Source: Cylicocyclus nassatus (lineage: Eukaryota; Nematoda; Chromadorea; Rhabditida; Strongylidae). Taken from it: a stretch of DNA of 64,000 nt. Each line of letters begins with the position of its first letter. The first letter of the stretch is position 1. The DNA lies in the NCBI GenBank assembly GCA_958299035.1, contig CATQJL010000112.1, forward strand, positions 81,982,636 to 82,046,635. Reading direction: 5' to 3'. The translations under genes were made by a program, and so were the position numbers. The notes under the pieces were generated by a model, which saw only the letters and a program-made list of their open reading frames with translations, had not been told where the DNA came from and did not search any database. Of this stretch, positions 22,018 through 34,000 are shown piece after piece.

Positions 22018-25000
22018 ATGACAGATAGTGTTGTTGGTGAACAAAAACTCTTGAGCGAATTGCGTGTGACGGAATTGAAGCAGGAATTGGAAAAGCGTAA
22101 TCTGGACAAGAATGGCATCAAAATCATCCTCACTGACCGGCTTGAGAAGGTACGGCACAGATTATCTGTAATGAACAAAGTTTTCAATTGCTTGACTAAA
22201 TATCGAATTAAATTACTCCCTAGGAAGTGGGGAAGGAAATTCTAAGCGTGCCATTGAGCAAAAAACTGAGTTGCGTGATTGAGAGCCTCTTCCTGTGAGC
22301 AGCAGAAGAGCTGAGAGTTGCGATTTGGAGTGGGTTGAAAGGAAGTGGAGAGCTCAAGAGGTGAAGGAAAGGGAGGAAGTGGAGCGAAGATCCGCATTTT
22401 CTTCATAACATAGTTACGCAGGCGAAAATGTAATTTGAAATTAGCATTGTCCCAAGGAACAAGCTTGATTGCATCTAATTTTGAAGGAGGAAGTAAACTT
22501 TTCCTTTGTTTTCCCCTAGTATCCATAAACTTGTCACTCGCAATGCGCTAACATAATCCATCTAGCTCTGGGAGGTTTTTGTGTGACATTGGAGAATTGG
22601 GACTTTTACTAATAGTCCCGAAAAACGTTTTCAATTTCGAAAAAGCCTTTAGCAAACCCATATACAGCTCATCGAACTGCATTTTTTCTCTTGCAAAAGT
22701 TTCGGGATCTCTGAAGGCTTCATCAGTCTTCATAGGCGGTATTTTTCTCGCCGAGTTTGTATGTGAATAGGGCGCTCGATAGTCTTTTTTTTGTAGCTCC
22801 GAGTACTTCGGGTGAAAGTAGTGGCTATTGAATAGCCTGCATATGCATTGATTTTGGTTTGGAGAAATAATTGGAAGAGAAAGTGCGCCCTAGCGACAAA
22901 GTTCCTTGTTTTTATTCTTTTTTTTTTTGCGCTTTGAACTTTGAGTTGGTGCTTCCTTCTGTGTTTGAATGTGAATACAGTATATGAATTATTGATGAAT
23001 ACATCAATTGAATTATATATGCAATAGGAAGAACCATAAAGTTGCCATTGCTGCCGTTGAAAATTGATCACTGCCAGGGAATGTTTGCGTTTCATTTTAA
23101 GCTGTGGAAGCGCCTTTAATTGAGTTTGGCAGTGGACATATGGAAAAACAAGCTGCTGGTGTTGCTCTGGAGGTTTCGTTTCAGTGTGATGTGGGAAATG
23201 TGATGAATGAAATGATAGATCATTTGATGTATGGGTTGTATGCTATGTGTAGAATGAAAGATGATGAGTTATACCTATGGGGCCACTTCGTTCAATTTGG
23301 TTATCATGTAGGCATCAAGCGTTTTGTTTGGATTGCTTTATGTGAAAAGATTCTTTCTCAACATAGAAAAGCCGAAAGTTTTGTTACCTTTGGCTCACGG
23401 ATGAACACGTATTGTGAATGATGCAAGAATTGCGAGTCCGTGACTGAATTTTGTTTTTGCATCGACGGTGCAAATGTGTTGCAGTGACGTAGAGTGAATC
23501 CTGATGAAGCTAAGGCATCGAATGCACGTTCCAGGTTGCTGTGTTTTAAGAAGAACCTGAAAGATGTACTTTTGATGCAAAATGTGCGGTTTTTCCAGTG
23601 TATTCAGTCTTTTCTGGATAATGTGAGGATATATTTCTCTCTGAAACATGCTCGTTGTGCTTCAGAGGAACAGTTTATGCGCTTCAGAAAATGAATTATC
23701 GCGAAACATCCAGTCAGTGGCGCGGTGATATGGTGTTTTTCTTAGATAAATGGTTTCCAAGTCCAAATATGGGAAAGATATATGCGTTCGAGTTAAAAGG
23801 TAAATGCGCAGGGGTAACGCAGTATGTGAGCCTACACACTGCGCGCGTCAACCGACGACACCTTATTAGTAACTATCGTAACTAGTCGGTAGATCCTTTT
23901 ATAGAAGAAAAATTATGGGGATCTGTGCTACTACCTAATACTTAACCAATCAAACCAAAAGAGAGAATAAAACAAGTAGAAATCACCGAAAATCAACAGG
24001 TTCTATACTCATAAGTCGCAGATGGTGTGCAATACACACATTAACTCACATCCGACGTTACTTTGGGAGTTATTTCTATGGAATGTTGCCAAAAGTTGTT
24101 AAGACAAGAGCTGCCATACCTGGAAGTGTATCGTTCCTGTTCGAAGTCGGTTCCACCACCGTCACGAGCCTCGTTAAGACTCGACCCAAATACAGCACGA
24201 CAAACGCTGACTTTGCCACAGACAACAATTCGTGACAACTTCCGAAACGTCACCTCAGGATTTAGTCGGCCAGCCGACAAAGCCACATGGCAGGCGATGC
24301 AGATTGTACAAGGCGATGCGTACTCGGCAATTTGAAACAGTCCCAAACGTCTCGCTTCCGCCGCCAGTCGTCCCCAGTCGTCAAAGTCGTCGGGCACAAT
24401 TAGTCTCTGGTCTGCGCGACGAAGCGCGTCCAACATAATAGCGATGATTTTCGCATCGGAGTTGGACGTAGCTTTGTTATCTGTGCTCAGCTTGGAGTAG
24501 GGCACGCGGGCCAGAGTCTCCTTGGTCGTCATCAACGTCGTCCCATCGGCACATCGTAGCTCAACGACGCTGCTCATGGCATAGAGCTCCGACAGCGTTT
24601 GCTCTGCTCTACTCCGCCCATCACTCTTTTGCTTCACAGCCACGCCCAGTTTGTTTTTCCGAACTCATTTCGGAGAAGTATGAGAGAGCGCTAAGGGCAG
24701 CAGGACTTATAATCCATAATTCTAATGAGAAGTCAAAGCGTGGGAAGAAGATTCATGGAGTCAGAAGACCAAGGATGGTGGGGAGGCGAAGGAGGAGCTT
24801 TTTTTCATGCAAAAAGGAACGGATGCATTCCCGCATTGACTGAGTCAATTAGGGATTTGCATGGGTTGCATTAGCAAATGGAAACGAGGGGTTGAGAGCG
24901 ATAAGACTGCAAAACAATTATGAAAGAGATGCGCTTGATACTGCTATAAATTGGGGAGTGATTTGAGAAATTTGAGCCTTCTTTATTTCTGCTTGTATAT

Positions 25001-28000
25001 AGTAGCAGTTTTCTTATGCAGCCTAGAAGCTTGTAGCGGACTTGACGTATCTAGGTCGTTTTGTATCCTATACCCCATTTGTTTGATGGCTGTTGTTGTA
25101 CGTATCTAGGACAACGTGATTAATACCCTTTTCTCACATTTCATTTGTTCTTCCTGTGAAATTTCTTGAAAAAGGAGTGAAGGAGATTGCCAGCAGAGCG
25201 TTGCCAGTTTTGTCTTCATTGGTGCAGCCCGCGCTCTATTGACATAGAGGATAATTTGCATATTGCGCGCATGTGTTCCTCTGAGAGCCTGAGATCCTCG
25301 GATGAATCTAGTGCCTTGCACTTATAAGCCATGGAAGAACTTTTCCATACAATCCAACTTTTGCGTCCTTTGTCCTACTAGAAGTCATGCGGGCAGCACT
25401 GGAGAGATCTTACCTTTGCAGTAAAAAGCTGCAGAAAACAAATAGAAATAATGTCTTAACTGTGGTGCGATAAACCTGATTGGCTCAAACAAATGAGATA
25501 GTAAAATTGACGGCTTATATAATGCCGGTGCCAATAGCATTGCGCGTGTCGAGTAGATTTGTCGCAGTGTCCTGCGGTGCCGAGACTTTACGGTAAAGTT
25601 ATTGGGTGCAAAATACCAGCAATTCAAGCGCAGTATCGCGAAGTCTCGGTACCGCAGTGGCAGTATATCCACCAACAGATCTACTCGACTTCTGATGGCA
25701 GTCCCATAGTGCATAATTTGGAGTTCTGGGACTTTTGGTCGCGAATTTACGCGAATACAATTCATGGTTGAACCAGAGCGCGCGTACGCGACGTACGCAG
25801 CGTGTCGCGCAGTTCTGTCCAACCTGAGCGGTGCATGTCGCGCTCATTTCTTGCGCTCCACGAAAAGTCTGTGATGCTAAAGACCAAGGCTGCTGGCGGA
25901 AGCGGGATTTCGGACTAGTGAATGTCGCGGAGCGGTTAAACTTCGCGGAAATTTCCGCAGACTGTGAGTCATGGCCGTTCCCACCGTTCCCAGTTACGTG
26001 CAAGTGTTGACGGCAGCGCAGGTACAATCTACAAAGCGTTGGTGACCCATCTATCTACTCTTGACATGGCGTATGCTGCATTGAGTTCATTTCTATGCAA
26101 TTGCAGAAATAAATGGAAGCAAAGAAAAGGAGGGTGAAAAGCTTTTGCCAGGAAATGCAATAAGCTCTGTCAGCTAATTGCGTTCCCAGGCATTGACTTT
26201 TTTTTTTAGGTCTTTCGTTAACACGTTGACGACGAGCCATTTTTTGAAGGTCTGTCCCTGTGGACGAACCGTTTCCCGGCACATTCACAGCTGGCTGCAT
26301 GTATGTATGCATGCATCTATGCGTGAAATACAAAAATGCAGGTGGGCGGCGGCTCCGCCCACTTTTGGCAAGCCCCGCCCACTTTTCAAAAATGGTGGAA
26401 ATTGCCCAAAATCAATGAATTCGTGCAAATTCCGGCACTTTTGAAAAGTGGGCGGGGCTTGCCACTCAGGGGGCGGAGCTTGCCTGAAGGTGTGCGGGGC
26501 CTGGCTGAAAGTTGTTTGAGGTCTTTGCGTTCATGTACGGCCACATCCATGCTTTTTATGAACAAAAATGACTCTTGTGGGAGGCATAGGAGTGGGCGGA
26601 GTTTGCCAAAAGGGGCGGAGCTAATACATGAAGTATATCTGAGCCTATGTTGATTATATGAACAAAAACTGAGAGGATTGGACAGATAGTATTGAAATTA
26701 AGACCGCCGCGCACCATTGCGCGGCGTCGTCCACAGGGACAGACTGCCTGCCGCGCACCATTGCGCGGCACTGTCGTCAACGTGTTAAGCAATGGAAGAC
26801 ATTGGTCTCAGCGTCTGGAGTGTTCTGAAGGCCTCGGGCATTATTCGCGCGATTTCAGTCACCACGCGATCTGGCAAGTTGCCAGGTGTCTTCATATTCA
26901 GCACTGGCAAACTACCAACAATAGCTTGTATGGCTTTCGTAAATCAATAAAAGATCCCATTTTCTGTGTCATAGAATGCGTTTAGGATGAGTTTTAAGCT
27001 GTCAGGTCTAAGGGTTCATGACGCCCTTACCTGATGTGTAGCGGGTTTATATAGGTCTTTACTATAATATTTATCATACATAGTTATATACAGAAAGGGA
27101 AAGGGAAAGGGGGAAGAGGGCACCGGCTTCTGCCGGCGGGCGGAGGTCACTGCCAGAGGTTGGCTGTCTTCGGCCAACCTCCTTCTCGAGCAGCTGTTGT
27201 AGCTAGCTGCGTCCCGACATCTCCATTCCTTCAGGAAGCTCGTCCTCGAGCTTGATAGATTGAGGTTTCGAATTATTGTAGTTAGGATTGGCGTGGTTGA
27301 TGTTCTTCCGGGTAACGTGCGTTGGAATATGCACGTAATATACGGCGAGTACGTACAGTTGACGTGATGATATATTAAAATACATACAGATGTGAGGATA
27401 TGGATCCGGTGGACTGCGAGCAGACACGACCTTCACCTAGAATAGGTGAAGGTCGTGTCTGCTCGCAGTCCACCGGATCCATATCCTCACATCTGTATGT
27501 ATTTTCTTGATCAGGGCTTTCCGAACTAGTTGTATGAAATCCATGCTTTTCCACGAGCAAAAATAGCCATAAAGCGACATCTTTTTACGTTTCATGTTGT
27601 TTTCTCATCAAATATCATGAAATGTATTACAAAACTGCTTCACTTATCACCGTTGTGCTTGAAAACGATGCTTTTGACTCTACTTCTCATGCAGTGGAAT
27701 AAATCAGAGTTAAATGACACGAAAAAAATTTTTTCTAATTTATTTCAATACCGAGATTATGCCTGTTAACTTGTATTTATTGCATTGGGTTTGCAAAATG
27801 TAATAACTGATTTTGAATTAGGAGTTTAATCATAAATCGGAAATGATTTACAATTAGGCGGCAAATGGATGGACTGTTTTTGGGAGAAAAAAAAATCGAT
27901 GATTGCATACAATTTTTTCGGGTATCTACTGATTTGCACATTCCGTAGATAGCCAAATGACATTAGCGAAAGTAGTTTGATAGCCTATACGTTTTCAAGT

Positions 28001-31000
28001 GAGTGAGGATGAAGTTCTTTGCGTATTCAGACTGGTTTTTTTTCAGTGATTTCCCTATAGAATAGCTCAGCATGCAAAATCCCCAATCTACGACTAACTG
28101 GAATCGCAATAAAAAAACGTGAGAAAAACACTTTTAAGAACACATTTATCTGAATCATTTTCTAATGCCAAGAAATCTGAAATGAGTACTCTAAGACTTT
28201 TGCCTTTAAAATTGATGTTACTGTTCACCGCGGAGAATTCAGATAATTTATTAAAGAGTACTCTGTTTGAGAGATTCTGTTACAGCCATTCTTTTACTCA
28301 AACTGATAAGGCACCTTGGAAAATCGCATATTTAATTTTGTGTGAGCGCATGATCCTTAAGTTATAAAGACGAGTAACCGCTTAATTTTTATTTTTGTAC
28401 AGTGAGCACTGAACTACCCCTTATGATTGAGGTCGACGCTATAGAAAGTGATGCACCGAAAAAGCATGTAATCATCTTGATAATCAGGATTGGCAGTGCA
28501 GTTACAAAAACTGGTTCTCACTGAAGAAAATTACAATATCAAAATTAAAGATCTACTGCTTTGAATCTTTTGATGGGCGAAAATTGATTTTTCAACAAGC
28601 GTTCGAACTGACTTGTAGAAAACGCTCCATTTATTTGTATCCGTGCGGATAATAAGGGTCCTAGGACGGGGTCATAAAACATGCTCTAACAGCGATGTTT
28701 CAAATGTATGAGCATTTTAATATCCTTTGTTTCCATTAAATTCTTATCTTTGTTAGAGGATAGTTCAACTCTAACGCAGCAAGATCCATGTCTGTAAAAG
28801 CGCATTTTGAGCAAATAAGCGACTTGCTTTCGAATCGAAAATGTTTGAAGTCGTGCTTCTAACGAATATAAGCAACATTTACATACGTCAATCCATTTAC
28901 TTAACATCATGTTCTGTCACAGCAGATAAAAGTTTCTCTAGGATTAATCTACGAAGTTCTCTATAGATCTGTACTAGACCTATCGTTGGCGAAAGTTGGA
29001 AAATTAGCAAAATTTTGGCTGAAAATATGAAATTATTTTGAAATTATGCTTGAGATTTTTTTGATTTAGATTATTTTTTTTTGATGAAAATTGTTTCCAA
29101 GTTTTGAAAAGATTAATAGGATCAGTGGTGCTTAGAGTTTTGATCTAGAAGGAAATTTCACTAGCAGTTACCAAAATACGAGTTGTCGGAGGAAAAAAAA
29201 GAACTGTCTTGCAGTACAATGGGAAAATATTCTGCGTTTGTAGAAGAAATTTTTTTTTGTTGATTTAGCCAAAATCTAGATTTGCTAATTACCCTTATCG
29301 CGATGTACGGTCTCAATCTAATTGAGCTCGCCGGTGAATGAGATGCTGATCACGGCTGCCGCTGTTGATGCACAATTTCTCGGCATCGGAAGATAGCTGG
29401 ACGCGCCGTAAATCAGGTGTGTGTAAGGGTCATCCGAATATTCAACAGGCGCATAGCGATATTTGTCACGACCCTAGAGCAGTTGCTAGATTCTACAGTT
29501 GTCACCAAATTGATTGCTACTTTGGATGCGCGCAGACAGTTGCTAGAACGGATTGGCATAAAGGATTATGCTCTAGGCCATGTGTAATAGCCAGGTGTGT
29601 GGCACGTCGGCAGATGTTATCTTTCCTAACGAATTGTATTGCAGATTTTGTACTGTAGCTACGATTGCGAGCAAGTCCAAGTCCAAAAATAAAAGAAAAA
29701 TGCATTTGCGATCAAGAAAAATCTATGCAGCCACTCGCAATACCCTAAAAATTACACTACCATCATGCGAAAACATTATAAAGGAAAATATAAACCAGCG
29801 CAAAATTTCGGATGTGTTACATACAGATGAATATACTAGAAATTCTGAAGAAAAAGTGATTTTTCTTGCTACTTTGAATTTATTTCTACACGAAGATTCT
29901 GAAGAAGAAAATTTGGCTCGGTTACGGCTACGTAAATTTATTGAAAAATCTATCCCGTCTTTTCATGCTTAGTATATTGCATACTGTCAAAGATTATTTT
30001 TTCACGCATAGCTGCTTGATACGCGGTTGCGGCTACGCAACTGCTGAATCATTTTCTCATGGTAAGATAGAGCTAAATAATGCATTATTACTCAAAAAGC
30101 TGGGGACAAATGGGACTGCTCGTAAAACTACAGCGTATGCATCTCTGAGATAATTCAATCAAAGATCATCAGTACATTTGGTGATATAGTCACTTTGAGA
30201 TAATTCAATCAAAGACCGTCACTACATTTGGTGAATGAAATTTTTTTTTAATTCAAAAAATAAAATTTTTTTTGAAATGTTAGTTTTCCTTCAATGAAAA
30301 GAAAATTTTTTCACACACAGCACACTATTAGTCATCATTGTTATCAAATAAATATAGAAACACTCACCCATTCGTTCGCTGTGACTTGGATGGAAGTTGT
30401 TGTCGATATGGATGTGGAGGGGTGGATGAATTCTATTTTTGTAGAAAAAAATTTTTTTGATTACTGCTCAAAAGAAAAAAAAATCTTCCCGGGACTTCCA
30501 TGTCAGGTCTAAGGGTTCATGACGCCCTTACCTGATGTGTAGCGGGTTTATATAGGTCTTTACTATAATATTTATCATACATAGTTATATACAGAAAGGG
30601 AAAGGGAAAGGGGGAAGAGGGCACCGGCTCCTGCCGGCGGGCGGAGGTCACTGCCAGAGGTTGGCTGTCTTCGGCCAACCTCCTTCTCGAGCAGCTGTTG
30701 TAGCTAGCTGCGTCCCGACAAAGCAGTGAGTATTGCCAAATCACGTCTCGACTGTCGCGTGAAGTATGCCCGAGTCCTTAGCTGCCAAATGATCATGTCA
30801 GTGGAAGCTCGAGCTCTTGTTATTTTTTCCTTGTACACTTTGCGTAATGGCATCGTCTTACTCAGTGCCTGGACATCTAGGAACATTTTTGCGCCGGTTG
30901 TCAATAATGCATTTGAAGGGAGGCGTTCGGAAGAGATTAGGGGGAGACATACATATTGCGTAATGGCCCATGCACGAAATAATAGTCTCAGTTGTTACGC

Positions 31001-34000
31001 CAATAACATTCGGACAAGTTGGCGTGAATTTTGAAAAACATAAAGAAAGCTGGGAAGTTCCATCTCTCCACTTCGCCTCGGTATTTTATGTCAAACCCAG
31101 ATGCTCGGCATATATATGCCCAAAATCGTGTAGAATCTTCATTTGGAAAGGCTTGTGGATATCTGCAGGGTATTCTCAATTTAGGAGCACATTCGAGTGG
31201 GACTTTGGGAAAGTGGTATTCCATAATCTCCTTCATGGCTCTTTACTCTCCAGTCGTGCGGGGAGAGAGGCGAGAGAGAGAGAGAGAGGGAGAGAGAGAC
31301 CCGTCATACTTCGCCGAAAAAAGCCCAAAAAAGCCCAAAAGCGCCCGAAAAAGCCCAAAAAAGCCCGAAAGCGCCAGAAAGAGCCGGAATGTAGAAACGA
31401 ACTTTTGGTAGAATTCTGACATTATTTTATCATGCGGACGACAGAAAATGACAAAAAGGCTCGATTGCGAAGTCAACACACATGCCTTAGCGCCAAACGT
31501 GCGAGAAGTGTTCCGGCTCTTTCTGGGGCTTTTGGGCTTTTATGGGCTTTTTCGGGCTTCTTTGGGCTTTTTTCGGCGAAGTATGACGGGTCCCAGAGAG
31601 AATTTTTTGCTTTGATCTCAGGTAGGTGCCAGAGTAAGCGAATATTTTGTTCAAGTTGGGGTCCTGCGGAGAACTGACGTCTCTCACCATACTGGAATCA
31701 ATCCAAGTGACGCCAATTCTCCGCAGGACCCCAACTTGAACAAAATATTCGCCTACTCTGGCACCTACCTCAGTGGACGAGATTGCATGTGTACTAAGCT
31801 ATATGATGTTTTTTCTAGGCTCTCATTGCCGACGGACACGATCCGGCTACGTATTTGTTCCGCGTGAATGAAGTCGTTGCATCGCCGGGAAGTGTCAAGC
31901 CACAATCACCAGCAGTATCTCCGGCACCAGCGATGGAACATTCAGCTGAAGAGGAAAAAACGAAGGAGATAACCTGTACGTCCAAAGAACAACTTCACAT
32001 TATTTTCTGCTGTTTTGGTTGATTTACTCCACAGCTTTTACCAAATTCTATAGCTTTTCCTTATCAAGACGGTTTTTTTACTTGCTTCATTGCCAGCGGA
32101 ATTTAGCTTCACTCCTCTGAATTTGAGTATATTATTTAAGTTCTTCAGAAATGAGAGCATGGTTGACATTCTACTGGATGAAAATGTTTGAGGGGAAATT
32201 GAAGTCCCGCGATTTTTTCCCAGATTGAAATGCTCTTTGTTTTGCGTGCAGCGACTGGTAATTTGAGATGATATTGTGAATTTTGTTTTTGAGTAGAAGA
32301 CACCCGATTCCCTGAAGTTGCAGATTCCTTGATAAACATCAATTCGAGAAAATTTATGCTAAATCAAGTATGTTGAGCAAGTTTTTTGAGCGCCATTTTC
32401 ACGATGAAAATGCCTTTGGCGAGACTTTTGTTAGGTTGAAATTTTCCGAGCAGCTGTTGCCGTGCATGCGAAGGAATTTTTAGTACTTTCTTATTGCGTT
32501 CAGCTGAAAATGGGCACGGCACTGAAGCTGCCGAAAGCCACGATGAAGCCATGGACACGGAAAGTGCGGAACCAGCGAAGAATGATGAAAATGCTGCTGA
32601 TCTGGACACATCAAAGGAGCTGGTCATTGCCGATGAACCGGCAGCTGGCGATACGGCGGCTGCTACTAATGACGAGGAGATGCTGGAAGACCCCCTAATA
32701 GACGTGCCGACCGAAAACGCGGCACCAACCGCTAAATCAGCCGTTACAGTTACGTCTGCTGCTAAGACTCCAGTACAAGCACCGGTGAACGATGACAAAG
32801 AGAAAGACATCGCATCGCGCTCGATCTGGGTTCGCGGCCTGACGTCAGCCACGAAAGCAGCCGATCTCAAGGTTCGAATTAATGCATGATTTCAGCCTTT
32901 TTTCTAGCCCTCTAATGCGGGCCCACGAGTCTAGCCCAACCCAGTAAAAATATCACGGTCCGTTTGCAGGTGTTATGCACCGAATTTGGAAAAGTGGTGC
33001 GCGCCAAAATATACACTTCAAAGAAGCAGACGACTTCGGCTTGTTATGGATATGTGACTATGGCCGACACCGCAGCTGCAGAGAAAGCGGCCGCTGCATT
33101 GCACAAGACACAAATCCGAGGACGCACAATATCTGTGGAGAAGGTAGATTTACACGAGATACTACTCCAGTTGCCGAAGTAGAGACGTGCATGCGGTGAT
33201 TGGCTGTATTTCGACGTCAGCTGAGATATATCATCGTGTCAACATTGCGCTATTATCCATTATTATGGACTCGTCACGGCCATCTATCTCAACGTGCTTG
33301 AATGATTTCATAAATGGAACCATTGTCTTTCAACTGCTCATCTCGCTAAATGTTGATTTCAGAGCTTCAATTACAAATTTAGGCGGATAGATCGAAAGTG
33401 CCAGCCGTGAAATCTGCCTCCGCTGCTGCTCCAGCCAAGAAAGACACGGCCAACGAGTCATCCACGAGCACTAAGCGTGACTCTGATAGAAAAAAAGAAG
33501 ATGATGCAAGCAGAAATGCAAAAGCAACGTCTGTGACCTCAGAAAAATCGCATGCTAAGGAAGGGAAGAAGACTGAGTCAACATCGACACAGAAGCGTGA
33601 TGATTCTCGTCGCAGTAGCGACAGAAAACGCGATGACAGAGAGCGACGTTCGACAAACGCCGAACGACGCGATAGTGGTACGCAACGCGTTTTCGCATAC
33701 ACATTGCTGGGTTGCAGCCACACCATGGGGATTTTTTAGCATATAGCTTTCAAGCTTATAAACATTCTGTCGGGGATACAAATTTCAAAAAGTGGAACTG
33801 GAAATATTCGCTTGCTTCATTTCGGTGCTCGTATGAGTGAGGTCATAGTTGTTTGTGATCCAGATTGGATCTGGATCGGACACTGTACGCGACTGCAGCC
33901 AGCCATTATTTTGCTACATCTTGCTGCTGGCTGTCGTTACGTGCGCATGGAGGATCAGCTGATCCCGTTTGGATCCGACTTCTGGGACTATGACCTCAGT

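Larger units (their letters stand above)
27000..30720. mobile_element. Young non-autonomous LTR-type retroelement
   Basis: Two 220-bp direct repeats (27000-27219 and 30501-30720) differ by one base that I can see, begin TGTCAGG and end CCCGACA. The element is flanked by a 4-bp duplication AAGC (26996-26999 and 30721-30724). The interior (27220-30500) is very AT-rich, has no recognisable gag or pol, and has no obvious tRNA-primer site next to the left repeat. It contains a perfect 62-bp-arm palindrome at 27377-27505. Short frames at 28119-28367 and 29365-29972 resemble nothing I know. Structure fits a deleted, trans-mobilised LTR element. Confidence 0.8.
26831..30780. repeat. Fold-back MITE split by the LTR-type element
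   Basis: The left half, 26831-26999 (CTCGGGCATTATTCGCGCG, TCTGGCAAGTTGCCAGG), and the right half, 30725-30780 (TATTGCCAAATCACGTC, CGCGTGAAGTATGCCCGAG), are the two arms of the family seen whole at 14315-14549. They are separated by the insertion at 27000-30720. Confidence 0.75.

Noticed and set aside
29365..30153. Open frames inside the LTR-type element
   Set aside because: Considered as gag- or nucleocapsid-like, but no zinc knuckle, protease or reverse transcriptase motif is visible.
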